The notes beneath the pieces were generated by a model that did not search any database, was not told the origin of the DNA, and was given only the letters and a program-made list of their open reading frames with translations. The translations under genes were made by a program, and so were the position numbers. A DNA stretch of 64,000 nucleotides, taken from Amorphophallus konjac. Lineage: Eukaryota; Streptophyta; Magnoliopsida; Alismatales; Araceae. This document shows, piece by piece, positions 41,714-53,705 of this stretch. The stretch spans positions 514,022,566 through 514,086,565 of the forward strand of contig CM040121.1 of the NCBI GenBank assembly GCA_022559845.1. Direction: 5' to 3'. How positions within the stretch are numbered: the first letter of the stretch is position 1; every line of letters starts with the position of its first letter.

Positions 41714-42934
41714 TCAGAGAGACCTTATCTTTTCTTTCTGCTGTGTCTGCTGGTGGGGGAGCTTCATCTGCCCCTTCTTCCCTTTCTGTTGCTCGAAGGT
41801 TCTGAAATCGACGGTGTTGGCCTCAGAGTGCGATGGTCGTCGATCATTAGATTTCCCTTTCGGCACAGTTGGAGCATTGGCCGTCGGACGCTTAGACAGG
41901 AACGTCTCGACCTCCGCCACTATATTGTTCAGCCGGTCAAATGTTCTGACATCTGCACCAATCATCTTTTCCAGTACCTCTCTCCTGAGGCTCTGCTTAC
42001 ATATTTGCACTGCATCTTCTTGATGAGGAGGTCTTCTGCATCTCATAGCTAAGTTCCTCCACCTTTTGATGTAGTCCAGTGCTGTTTCATCTTGCTTTTG
42101 CCTGGTTGCATATAGTTCTGCTATTGTAATTTCTCTTTCCGTGACGTGAAATCTGTCGCGGAACTTTCTTTGCATATCAGGCCAATCGGTCACTGACCCA
42201 GCCGGCAGGCTTGAATACCATTCAAAGGCTATCCCGGTGAGGGATGAGCCGAAGAACTTAAGCAGATAAGCTTCATCAGCTGCCAAGTCACCCATGATTG
42301 TGGTGTAGTAAGCTATGTGCTCCCTGGGAGAGCCCTGGCCATTAAATTTTTCAAACTTCGGCGGCTTACTGACGCCTGGAGGTAGTCTCTTAGCAGCATA
42401 CTGGGGAGGATATGGTACCTTGTACACATCGTAGGTACTAGCATCATCACCAGTCTTTTCAGACAGCTTCATCTCCACAATCTTTTCAATCATCAGCTTT
42501 TGGGCTATGGCTGGATCTATGTTTTCCGGGAAGAAGTGAGCTTGTTGCTGACCGTAAGGAGTTGTCATCACAGTTGCGCGCAAGGCTGGCGCGGCAGGCT
42601 GCGTCTGAGATGCAGAGGGCTGAGCTACCGTCTGCTGCAGAACGGGTTGGCTCGGTGCTTTGCCCTTATCAGCCGGAAGAGGATTAGCTGGAATAGCCAT
42701 TTCTGTTGAGCTGGCAGTCTGCCCCACAGGCTCGGCTTGCTTGGAGACCGGTGTAGCTTCATGCCTCTCATTTAGCTGTCTTCTGAGAGCATTGATCTCT
42801 TGTTGATATCTTCTAAACATCATCTGGATCATGGGATCCAGGGTTGACGGGATCTGTAGATCTTCTGAAGTCCCTTCAGCATCATCGACGAAGGGATTGT
42901 CTTCCTCTTCCGTTGTCACCACATTAACTGTCAT
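41714..42934 (-). CDS. Tat gag (Retrotrans_gag domain), left copy
   Basis: A 406-codon frame starting MTVNVVTTEEEDNPF. A coiled-coil-like stretch (MIQMMFRRYQQEINALRRQL) and a Pro/Gln-rich linker precede the PF03732-type gag domain, about residues 190-330: FNGQGSPREHIAYY, LKFFGSSLTGIAFEWYSSLP, WPDMQRKFRDRF and ELYATRQKQDETALDYIKRW. This is the structural capsid protein. A frame change separates it from the zinc-knuckle part that follows. Confidence 0.9.
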   Translation of the reverse strand: MTVNVVTTEEEDNPFVDDAEGTSEDLQIPSTLDPMIQMMFRRYQQEINALRRQLNERHEATPVSKQAEPVGQTASSTEMAIPANPLPADKGKAPSQPVLQQTVAQPSASQTQPAAPALRATVMTTPYGQQQAHFFPENIDPAIAQKLMIEKIVEMKLSEKTGDDASTYDVYKVPYPPQYAAKRLPPGVSKPPKFEKFNGQGSPREHIAYYTTIMGDLAADEAYLLKFFGSSLTGIAFEWYSSLPAGSVTDWPDMQRKFRDRFHVTEREITIAELYATRQKQDETALDYIKRWRNLAMRCRRPPHQEDAVQICKQSLRREVLEKMIGADVRTFDRLNNIVAEVETFLSKRPTANAPTVPKGKSNDRRPSHSEANTVDFRTFEQQKGKKGQMKLPHQQTQQKEKIRSL

Positions 42935-42959
42935 AGTGGTGATCTTGCAGGCTTCATCA

Positions 42960-44481
42960 TAGTCTTCATCTTATCTTTGGCCGCCTGACTTCTCCTTGTG
43001 ACGGGCCTGGTCTGGTTGCCAGTCTGAGCAGTTCATCTGGCTGTGTCGGTAACATATCCTGCCCTTTGACAAGCCCGGCCATATTGCAGGCAAAGATCTG
43101 CATCTTTTCCCTCTGCCTGTAGACTTTCCTTCTCACCTGATCGGGGTATTTGAGCCGGTCAAAGACCGATATTCTTTCTTCAGCTTCTTCCTGTGCAGGT
43201 CTTCTTTCCCATACCCGGCTCTGTGGCCTTCTTCATAATCATTGGAATCGGAGGAGGAGACTCCGAGCATTGCTTCTTGAAGGGTCTCTTCTTCTTCATC
43301 AATGGTGCCCAAGGCACGGGATAATCTTTGCTGCCCGAGGGCGGAGTTCCCCAGGTAGTGAAAGTAGTCTTGAGCCACTTGTTTCATCTCCTCTTGATTG
43401 TGCCTTCGTGGCTCTGGTTGGAGCATCAATCTTTCCTGGCTCTTATGCTGATAAGCCAGTCTTGCCACCTGAGCAGTCAAGTGCTCGGCTTTGGAGTATT
43501 TGATTATATCGGCCTGTCTGGCACAGGCTCTTGGTCTTCTTAGAGTGGCAGCAACGACTGGTTCGCTTATTCTCATTTCCTCTTCCTCCCTGAACCTTCT
43601 ACTCCCATCTTGGCAGCGGTTGGCAGCAGCAGCATAATTCTTCCTCTCCCATCTTTTGCCCCCAGCCATGGGGTGGGTGACCGTGAGGTCTTCCTTCTGC
43701 TCATATCTTCTGCCCCTCATGCTGGGGCGAATAGTAGTCAGATTTTTTTCTTCATTCTCTTTCTCATCTCTCCTACCCCGAGCCCTGGGGTGAACAGCAA
43801 CAGCATTTCTTATGTCTTTTCCTTCTCTCTTCTGCTTCCTGCCCTAAAGCGGGCAACAGTGGTATCAGCAATGTTCCCTTCATCTTGAGCTGAGACCCAG
43901 CTCTGGATTTTCTTCGGCCGCCAGATCTGCCTGAACTTGGGCGGCTTTGGTGCCAGTGGCTCTCTATCCTCCTCTTTCATGTCGGCCCTCCTGGTAGCTA
44001 GTACCCGGAATCTGTTGGTAGTAGGCACCATCGGGACGATCACGTCCGGCTTGACCGCCCTTGGGCAACCATTGAGGTTTGCCCGAACATCTCCGATCAG
44101 CATCGTCTTTCCTGAGTTGGATATCCGACGACCCGCAGCAGTGGATTGGGCTCTCCTGTCGGATCTCCTCCTTCTTTCAGCAGCGACAGAGGGTGCGCTC
44201 CCTTTCGCCTCGTGATAGACGAAGCAGGACACGACTTCTGGAGTATCTTTCATCACCTGGCTTATCTTGGAGCTGGTAGCTTGCGGCAATGTCTCGACAA
44301 CAGTCTTTTGCTCCTAGTTGTCAATCTCGAGCAAGTCAGTGAAGATGAGGCCCAGGCAGTCGGGCATTCTGACAGCAGGCGGCATCGATCCGAACGAAAG
44401 AGGTACCGCCAGGTAGCCTTCTCGAACGTGCACATCGACCACTTGTTGATCAAAGCATACAGACATGATTCCAGCCGTCAT
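42960..44481 (-). pseudogene. ORF1-like region between PBS and gag, left Tat copy
   Basis: Interrupted frames: MTAGIMSVCFDQQVVDV from about 44481, a TAG near 44316, the same frame continuing to 43810, then a 195-codon frame 43720-43133. The product is rich in Arg, Glu and Ala and has no recognised domain. Its position between the 5' LTR and gag matches the extra ORF1 of Ogre-type elements. An intron-like TTTTCAG acceptor precedes the ATG. The right copy's equivalent is outside the window. Confidence 0.55.
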
Positions 44482-44579
44482 CGTAGCTTCCTGAAAATAG
44501 AGAAAGCACACAAAATCAGAAATTTGAGGGGGGGGGCCCGCTGGGCCTCCTATTTTGGCGTAGAGATGAAGGGAGACTC

Positions 44580-44602
44580 GGTCCCACCGGGCGTGCCAGA
44601 CT
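44580..44602 (-). promoter_or_regulatory. Probable primer-binding site, left Tat copy
   Basis: On the minus strand TGGCACGCCCGGTGGGACC begins four bases after the LTR end (CGTCCACA). It starts with TGG, as expected for pairing with a tRNA CCA end. I could not assign the tRNA. Confidence 0.6.
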
Positions 44603-47600
44603 TGTGGACGCGGGATTTTATTATTTTTTTTATATTTTTATTTTAAATCATTTTTTATTTATTTTATTATTAGGCATGCCAGTCACCGGGGTGATAATTT
44701 TATTATGCGCTCGACTTGACTTGGTCAGTCGATTGTGAAGTCCGAGTCGGGACCAAAAGTCCGCCATACCATAAAGGCTATGACGTTAATTACGCCCTTC
44801 CTAAGAAGGACAACCCTTGATTAAACGCCAAAATAGGAGGCCACTCGGGGCGGCTAAAAACGAAGTGTATGATATTGAAACCCTTGTTATCATGGGAAGA
44901 TAACTTAGTGCACGACAGATTACTACACCAACATGACCACCTCTTATGTGGGTCATGCCTGGTAGGAATAGGACACTGTCCACGCAGTGGCGGGACGGGG
45001 TCCGGACCATCATCGGGGAGATGTCCCCTTTCATATTTCTTATCCAGCCAAGGGCCTCGCAGCATTCATATTCCCAGGGAGATTGAGCCGGACGGGGGGT
45101 GTGTGATGTGCACCTCCCGGGACTTATCGGGGCTAAAACATCGATCGACATTTCGGCAGCACCTCCCCATAATCTGGATAATGCCCAGGGGAGAATAGAC
45201 TATCACCCACGGAGTGCCGGGATGAAACCCGAGAGAAGGAGGGAGCGAACCTCCCACATTGCACATGTATGCCCTGGGGCAATGTTTGACTCTTCCCCTT
45301 ATAGGAGCCGGTGGCACTCATGCAGTGGCAGAGCTCACCTTAGCTAAAGGGGTTGCTCATAAACCCGGTATGGATCAGTGGAACATAAGGGAGTCTGACC
45401 CCCTTTAATTTTATCCTTGGGACAGTTCTGGTGACTCATGGACATCCCTAGGTGGGTTTGATAGAAGTGTTGGAGGCTCATTGGGTGGCAGGGTAGCCTC
45501 TCGGCACGGGTTCGAATGGGCATATGAGTTCCCGACGCGAAGACCACCGCGCCGGGAAGGGTTCCTTGCAAGGCACTATTTGGGGCGCCGGGAAGCTGGC
45601 GTTAGTGGAGTTCTCGGCGTAGGCAAGCAAGAAAGCAAAGGGGTCTTACGGTGCCAAGGCAGAAGGGTGAAGGGGTTAGGCTCCCGGTGCGGCAGGGAGG
45701 CTAAGTAATTAGGGCTCTCGGCGCTAGAAGGATGCCAGAGGGTGAGGGTTCTCGGCGGGTTCAACATGGAGGGTTCCCGGCGCGACGAGGAAGAGGCCAG
45801 GAAGTAGGCTCTCGGCGCAAGGCCAAATGGCCAAGGGAGGTTGTCGGCGCCAGGGCCAAATGACCAAGGGTGTGGGCTTCTCGGCGCAAGGGCAAAGAGG
45901 CCAGGTTCCCGGCGCGCTGAAGAGAAGGCCAGGAGTTCCCGACGCGAAGAGAAATTGCTCAAAGTGGGGGGGTTCCCGGCGCGCAGGGGAGAAGGCCAGA
46001 GGATGGGCTTCCCGGCGCGGTGGCAAAGCAGCCAGGGGGGTTCCCGGCGCGGCCAAGATGAAAAGGGGGTTCCGGCGCAGGCTTCTCGGCGCAGGTAAGG
46101 GGGTGGAGTTCTCGGCACGGGAAGGCTCGCGCCGAGGACTGTTCATCTGCTTTACTGTTTGTGGAGTCGAGATGTATGAGGGCGCCGGGATGAGAAACAG
46201 AGCTTTACGGTACCCTGTTCTTGGATCTGTTGAGGATTCAGGGGTTTTCCTGGTGATTCAGGACAAGATAGACGGGCCTTGGAAAATCAAAGGAGATCAA
46301 TTCATCAGACTGCAACTAATTTTGGCTTGTGTTTCAAAGGGAAGGCCAGAAGCGGAGATTGATTTGGGGGAAACATGGTTTAGGGTGTCTCTGTCACCAT
46401 CGCTCATAATAATCCCTGAGGACAATTTTGATATACTCTTCATCATCTGGGGGCCAAGAGATGGCTGTCTCTGGCCCCGGGGATGACTTCAGCAAAGCCG
46501 ATGAGCATGAATATAACATCTAACACCGAATAGCGGTTGCTATACATCTACGCTTTGCTTCAGAGGCCAAGGGATAGTCTGTCCCTGGCTCGGAAGTAAG
46601 CACGAGCAGCGTTCGAGAACCCGGCGAACAAACAGGCGATCAATCGAACCGGGGAGGGGGATAGCATGCTACTGAATCTAAGAAGAGACAGAAAACATGG
46701 GGAGATAGCAATAGGGTTTCGGATAAATAGACAGCAACCATCAACTGGAGCCTGTAGTGTTCATTCATTCGAATATCACGATTACATTCGCACATCGGAG
46801 GCAATACATAAAAGAAGGTACAGGGAGACTATGCTTTGCCCTAGCGGAGTAAAACCGGCTGTGATATCACAGCATACATCAGAAGGGGGAAGAAGTAGAA
46901 GCAATCGAAATTAGAAGAATGAACTACAGAAAATGGGGAGGGGAGGGCGGAGCATTGACTCCTCTCCCTCCCCGTTGCCCACCTTCGATCAGGCTTCAAA
47001 CTCCTTTCTTCTTTTGCCCTTTTGCTTCTTCCTCTCTCGGATCAGATTGCAGGCTCTACTCTCTTCTTCTTTTTCGTGGCTATCTATTCTTCTTCTCCGC
47101 TCCTCTTCCTTTTCTCACTGCTGCCCCTCTCTGGTTGCTCTTCTTTTTTTCTTCTCTTCGAATGAGGGGGTTTTATATCCCTCATTGGTATCCTATCGGC
47201 CGGCCTGTCCCGGCGCGCCTCAATCGTAGGCAGACCTCCCGGCACGTGGGACTTCAGCTTCTCGGCGCCGCTTTTGGGCTTTGACAAGGGGATCCCGGCG
47301 CCACTTTTATAGGCCCATTTAGGGCTTTTAAGACCTCACATAGACTTCGGCCTTTATTGGTCCTTCAAATGTATCAGAACCCGAGAAGGCCCTCCACTAG
47401 TGACACAGCTTCTATTGAGATCATTCATAGATTTTCATCAGTCGGTAGACTGGGGTTTCATCGACATTGCCATCTGAATGACGACAAAGTCGGACATCAT
47501 CTCATCGGTATCGTCACCTAAACGGTGACAAGACCGGACATCAGCTTTGGCCTGAAAAGACTTCAGCCAGGTGACTGCTATTTCATCAGTGCCGTCGTTT

Positions 47601-47748
47601 GACTGACAATGGCATCAGACATCAGCTTGGCCGGGAAAAGGCTTCGGCCGGGTAGATGGTTGACGAACTCCGTCATTGATCTTTCACTATTGGTCTGATC
47701 TTCCTTTCAATTCCGTTTCTGCCCTTGCTCATTTTCAAGGTGTCAACA
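44603..47748 (-). repeat. Shared Tat LTR (5' LTR of the left copy, 3' LTR of the right copy)
   Basis: 3146 bp. Its left edge is followed by PBS and gag of the left copy, and its right edge by the PPT and PMD gene of the right copy, so one LTR serves both. It lacks the 41-bp array insertion of the left LTR. The CGGCGCG cluster is at about 45608-46125. Confidence 0.88.
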
Positions 47749-48529
47749 AATGCCCCCCACCTGCGGGCCGCGTAAGCGCAGAATAAGCGGCACGGGGTCT
47801 GCAGGTGCCTTTCATCATTCGAGGGTATCTTCCTCCATTTCTCTTTGACATTGTTCTTTGGCTTAATCATGTTGCTGTAGCAATATTATGCACATGTATC
47901 TTTCATTTTCTTGTTTTTTTTCATCTCCATATCTTCTTATTTTATTGTCAGCACTTTGGAGCCTTCTTGACCCTGCCTTGGGCTTCTCGGTGCGAGGTAG
48001 GACCCTTCTCGGCGCGGGTGCTTCTCGGCGCGGCCTGTTGTCGATGTGGGCATCTCGGCGCGGCCTTCTCGGTGCGGCCGTCTTCGGCGGGTTCTCGGCG
48101 CGGGCGTCTCGGCGCGCCCCCTTTTCTTCCGGCCGACGGGGGGCTCTCGGCGCGCTTTTCTTCGCGCCGAGAAGTCCCTCTTTCTTCTTATTTTTAACCC
48201 CCCCGAGAGGGTTTTTACCTCATTTCTTACCTCTCCCTTCTCCCTCTTCATCTCGGCGGCGGCGGTGAGCTCCCCCCCCCTCCGAGAGCCTTGTCGCCTT
48301 CTCCCCTTGTTGACCCATTCATTCTCGGGTAGATTCATTATGTGGGATTGAGTCCCATTTTATGCTCGGGGTCACTCCCTCTTGGTGGGTGACTCCCTAT
48401 TTTTCTTGGGCAGACCCCGGACAAGAGGAGATGCTGCCAAAATTTAATTGGAACTATTTATTTAATCATCACATGCTCCTTCATCTTTCCGATGCTTATT
48501 TTCATCTTTTCTTGATTGCAGTCACTGAC
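47749..48529 (+). promoter_or_regulatory. PPT and presumed 5' region of the PMD gene, right copy
   Basis: The polypurine tract (minus-strand AGGTGGGGGGCATT) lies at 47749-47762. A CGGCGCG cluster follows at about 47985-48175, then an acceptor-like TTGATTGCAG ending at 48521, nine bases before the ATG. The left copy has the same arrangement at 16747-17512. Confidence 0.5.
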
Positions 48530-51500
48530 ATGGCTTCCGACTCTTCTGCTGCGGCTTCCATGACTGTGGGAGCGAGTTCATCAGCTCAGCCGGACATATC
48601 TCGGGCTTCAGTCAACTGGTTGAATGTGAATAGTCTGAGCTTTGGCTATAACCAGATTGCCACTGTTGATGAGTCCTCTGATTCCGAGACTGACACAGTG
48701 CCGTCTTCCGGAGTCTATTCTTCCACAGAAGGGATTGATTTCAGAAGGGCTGCCGACTACCGTCCGGACCTGCCGAAGGATCGTCATCTGCTGCCATTTA
48801 TCCGGACCTTCACCATAGGCGGAATGAGGGATTTCCTGCTTGCTCGGTCTGTGGAAGCGGCAATACTGGCTGACAGAGACAGCATGAAGGGTTCTGTTTA
48901 TCGAGCCCGAGCTATATATCTCCCAGGCGAGCAGAGGGACTGGAATGCCGTGCTGGGCATTTTTGAATTAGAGCCGGAGAAGAAGATGCTGACCCGGGCT
49001 CCAGAGTTTACCCCGGCAAGGTGGGACCATGCAGCCGGTCGCGTCCATCGGGAGAAGCCCAACTTTGGACTTTTTCTAGCTCCTGTGAAGTGGGGTTACA
49101 GGGACGAGCCATTTATTCTGAACTGTCTGGCCGTTCAATTTAAATATCAGCTAGCTGCCGGCTGGTTTGGAGATGCTAAAGTGACAGACGCCCATCTCTT
49201 CAGGGTAGGAGCAGTGGAGTTTACAGAATTTGTCTTGAAGGAATACGCCCCTTTACTGATTAGAGCTGGGGTATATCATAGTGTATTTGCCTCCAGGTTC
49301 CGCTATCCCATCTCTCGGGGATTATGTTGCGGCATGCTTGAAGTGTTCTGCCCACAGTTTAATACGTTCTATACAGCAGAAGGCGAGACTTCTCTCGATC
49401 TTTGGAGTCTTGCGCAGCTTTCAGGCCTGCCTATAGATGGGGAGCCATATGAGGAGGTCTGTCTAGACGACTCTGTAAAGGACGCCTCTGATGGAGAGGG
49501 CAGATATTCTTTTGGCTACGCATACCGGTACTTGATGAAGGCTTATCGGACCATTTGTCTGGCCTATAGCAGGGGATCTTCCAAAGGATATCAACCCCGG
49601 GAAAAGAGCAGCAGGTTGAGAGTCCGTGTAGGACAGTGGATACAGTACTTCTTCGGGGGTCCCTTGAAGTATACAGACTTCCCTTCCGTGGGACCGACTC
49701 CCAGTAAGCAGATCAGGGCCCCTCGTTATAAATCAGCATTGCCGGCTTCACTGCGCCGAGCAGGTGTAGACGGCCCGAACCCAGCAGGGGTTGACCCCAT
49801 TACTCATTGTGCAGCTTATCTGACCTTCTGGCTGTGCACTTTCGCTCTCCCCCAAGGGGACGAGACGACTATCAGACCGGAGGCTATATATCCGGCCTGT
49901 CAGATGGCCTGGGGGATGAGACTGTCTCTGTGCCCGGCGGCTTTGTGTTTAGTTTACAAATCGCTGGGAGATTTGCATAGACATCGGGTTCCCCGTTCCT
50001 TACGGACTGTAGGTCCATTTCATTTCTTCAATGCTTGGGTTTGCAGCATTTTCCCCGAGCTGGCCCCGAGAACTTTGCAGTCAGACACACTGCTCCCTCG
50101 GATGATTGAGTTTGCTAGCGCCGAACCTGGTCTTTTCTCAGAGCAGCTGTTTAAGATCAGGGGCAGGTTGACAAAAGTGCCTGTAGATGCTCCTGGTAGC
50201 ATTCATTTCTGGAGCTTGGCAGCAGGTTCGGCTCCTTTAGTAGACCCTCAGAGGGAATGCAGAATGGAGGAGGTAGAAGTTTATGTCCATCCTGTTTCGG
50301 GGGCCAATGCCACCCGGCCCATATTAGAACCAGAACTGGTAAGGTGGGCTATGGCTATCCGACCCAGTGTATTGGTCTTCAGGAAGGGAGGCTTGCTCAT
50401 CTTGGAGCCCTATTACCCATTCCGTTTCAGCAGAAACTTCGGCTACGATCAGCATATTCCTTCATCAGCTGCTCAGTTCCTTTGGACAGCCGTGCCAAGC
50501 ATGGGTCCTCCATTGCCAGTGACGGTCGGATATGGTGGGATTTCTTTCATCGCCGAGAGGGCGTAACTTTCAGGGTCCCGACCGTTTCTAATCGTATTCC
50601 CCGTGTCACATCAGAATATATTAAGTGGTGGAATACCGTACCAATTTCTATAAAGATGGCAGAGGCGCCTTTTGGGATGTGGCCGAGCGCTCTTTCTTAA
50701 AGCGACAATCAGGGCCTGTATTTGAAATTGATGAGGTTCATCTGAAAAGGCTCTATTCACAGCATCCGAGGAGGCGGACACATATATTGCCAGGCGTCGG
50801 TCCTTAAAAGAGGAAGGTTCTGAAATACCCACTCCTGTATTTTCTGAGATCAATGAAGATGCTTTTACAAAGGACCTGAGGCAGCTGGGCCACATAGGGA
50901 GTATTCATGTGGAGGTGCAGTATCCATTTCCCCTGGAGGAGCCTCTCCCGACAGCAGCCCCCTGGAGGGGCCCGGTGGACAGATTTCATCCTTATAGGAC
51001 GTTTGTGCGGAGGGAAGACCGCACCCAGACATATTATCAGCACACTTCTTGGCTTTTCGTACTGCTGAATGTTCACGGGCTGTCAGTAGAGAACCCGATA
51101 GCTGGCATTCTGAATAAGCCGCTTTTTATTTCTTTTCATTATGTCGACGGCTGGTGCATGGATTACCTCGGCCTGTTTCATTGCCTTGACTTCCACGGAC
51201 ACAAAGATTTAGCTGCCTTGACGGAGAAATGCCAGACCATAGGTGACGTATGCTGGCTCGTGAAGGAGGCTGCTTCCCACTCGAAGGAGGTGGCTTATCT
51301 GTATTGGCCGCTTTCCACCTTCTATGACGGCCCAGCAGGTATGACCCTTCCTGTGTGCTCATGGCGTCTTTCTTTTATTGTTGTGTTCTGCATCTGTCGA
51401 CTATGACTGTCCTTCTTGTGTTTTGCACAGATAGACCGGACATAAAACGGCAGGGACTTTACAGGAAGATTATCGCTCAAGCTGAGAAGCCTGCTTACTT

Positions 51501-53705
51501 TGAAATCCTGCAGCGGCACCTACGACCACTCCCTGCCTCCGGGCAAGAAGAGGAAGCCTTCTGTGGTGAAAGCTGCAGTTGTCAAGGCCAAGAGGGCCAA
51601 AGTTGTTCGGGTCCAGCAGTCAGCTCCAGTTCGACAGACGCCGGGACCCCTCTTCCAGACATCCCCTCTTTTGACGAGTTCAGGTCTCAGAGGGAGGCTG
51701 CTCAGGAACCTGCCGAGAGTAGCGGTAAATATCTTGCAGATGCAATTTCATTGTTTTCTTGACTGTTCTTTTAAGGCGTCCTTCGAGACTGAGCTTCTCT
51801 TTATCTGATACAGCCCCGGAGCAGGTTGCAGTGCCTGCGGAAAGGGACACGAGGCTGCCTTCTCCTACCCCGGCTGGCGAGGAGGAGGGTAAATGTGCTT
51901 TCTCATCTTTTCTCTTTATACTTTGCTGTTATTCTTTTCATTATATCCCTCAGAGTTCCCCTTTTGTTGAGGTGACAGTCAGGGAGCCGACTGGGGCTAC
52001 GATAGCAGCGGGAGAGTCGTCTCAGCCGCAGGAAAGTGAAAGGACTCAAACAAAACAGAGCCCTATTCCGGCCAGACGCATAATCACCCGGTCTGCATCC
52101 CGGCATGCTCTAGAGGCGACCTCGCAGCACATAGCTAGAGTGGAGATATCCTCGGGCAGCTCCGAGACCGTCCCTGATAATGAGGAGGGAGTGACCTTCA
52201 GCGGCAGCGAGGAGGAAATCCTAAAATCAGAAGCCCTGCCTGTATTTGCAAAAGGCCTCCCGCCTTTCAGCCTCCTAAACTGTTGATGCTATCTTCTGAG
52301 GAGGAATTGCAAGAGGAGTTTGCCGGGCTCGACACTGAGGTCGACATAACCCCTCCATTTGTTGCTTCAACTACGGAGCTTTCTCCTCTTTTGTCTCATC
52401 TTGAGGATATAGACCCCACTTTAAAGGTAAGCTTCCTTTTTTGTTTGCTGTTCTATTTATTTTCTTCATCATTGATGAGGATCATTCTGCTTTGTCCTCA
52501 GGACCCTGTCACTACCAGCTCAGATGCGGCCGCAGTCTCTATGGATGTCTCATCTGCAGATTTGATCATCATCCCTGCTTTACCTTCAACTTGCATGGAA
52601 ATTTCTGAGGTTATTCGCCCTGTGCCAGTGAGAATACAATCTTCAACTGACTTAACATCACTGGACTTGGGATCATCAGGAGAGATTTCCATCCCTGTCA
52701 GGGCCTCAGAGTTCAGAGCCGAAGTAGACCCAGCCAGAAGCTCCGCTTTTATACCGGCCGCCGTAATGTCGATTGCGCCCGAATCAGCAGTCCCTGCCAC
52801 AGTGGCTATAGAGACTGGATCTCTGCCTCTACAGACTAGGGACCTTTCGCCCCATTATCAGAAAGAGTAGCTGAAGATGAAGCCCTTATTCAGGAGACTC
52901 ATGAAGAGATAGCTCCATCATTCATTGGTCCTCCCTCCGCGGATGTTCAAGCCATAGCACCCGAGACAGCGGTGGAGGAGGAATCTTCAGCTCAGCCGGA
53001 GAGCACAGAGAGGGACCGGCCAATTCTTCCAGCAGATTTGCCGTCTTCGTCCTCTCAGCCGGATGTTGCACTGTGGGCAGACATTGATGGCGAGGTGACT
53101 TTCGAAGTAGCTCCAGCCCCTTCTCCTGGCTTCGCTTCATCCGAGAGTTTCGTCTGGCAAAATCTGGACATGCTGCGCCAGCTGGTGGAGTCCCAGCCCG
53201 GACTGACTTATCTGCGGCTGAAGGAGATAGCCGAGCGTTTCACCGCTGGTCTGCAGGCGATGGGCTGTCCCATGGAAATATGGGCCCAGCGGGTTTTATT
53301 GTTGTTAAAGTTTATACATCGCCGGGACTTCTTGGCGCATATTATGTCTGACAGACTGACAGCTTTGAAGTTGCAAAGAAGGAGTGCAAATCTGAGCTGG
53401 AGAAGACGGACTCTATTCTTCAGGAGCGCCAATGCCAACTGCAGTCTCTGGCGCAGCGGGAGCAGTTCGTGCGCAGCCGGATAACCATCCTGGAGGCTGA
53501 ACTGTTTGACCTCCGGGCTGAACTGCCGCAGATAACAACTTCTCGACCGCAGCTTGCGGAGGAAGTAGCTCTGTTGGAGGGGCAGATGGCATCCTTTCAG
53601 GACGAGTCTGCTCGGCTACAGGAGGAGGAGGCTCGACTTCATGAGCTGGGGGCTGCCCCGCATGTAGGGCTTCTGGCCTTCGAGGACATATTTCGGCGCC
53701 CGTGA
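48530..53705 (+). pseudogene. Plant mobile domain (PMD) gene with introns, right Tat copy
   Basis: ATG 48530 (MASDSS...). The first exon holds the plant mobile domain (LSGLPIDGEPYEEV, FIRTFTIGGMRDFLL, then VHPVSGANATRPILEPELV). It is open to 50566, where a one-base loss relative to the left copy shifts the frame; more one-base losses lie near 50636 and 50765-50785. It continues to 51338. Introns with GT...AG ends: 51339-51430 and 51725-51813 (phase 1, frame kept), about 51889-51953 (phase uncertain) and 52427-52501 (phase 0, frame kept). Later exons are Ser/Glu-rich, with a basic stretch (GKKRKPSVVKA) and a coiled-coil-like C-terminus (ITILEAELFDLRAEL, ARLQEEEARLHEL) ending at TGA 53703-53705. 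Antisense to gag-pol. Could be functional only if the indels are sequencing errors. Confidence 0.78.

Larger units (their letters stand above)
12664..47748 (-). mobile_element. Tat-lineage Ty3/Gypsy retrotransposon, left copy (with nested Copia)
   Basis: The LTRs are 12664-16746 (3' LTR) and 44603-47748 (5' LTR, shared with the right copy). On the minus strand both start TGTTGACACC and end CGTCCACA. Minus-strand order is PBS (about 44580-44598), ORF1-like region, gag, protease, linker, RT, RNase H, archaeal-type RNase H, integrase; then a 41-bp array, an antisense PMD gene and the polypurine tract. Two RNase H domains with no chromodomain, plus an extra antisense ORF, fit the Tat lineage (Ogre, Retand, Grande relatives). 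Without the nested Copia and one target duplication it is about 23.7 kb, in the Ogre size class. Coding parts are broken by nonsense changes and frameshifts. Confidence 0.88.

Noticed and set aside
45827..46486. 219-codon plus-strand ORF in the shared LTR
   Set aside because: Shadow of the LTR motif cluster; the same region of the other LTR is split into different frames.
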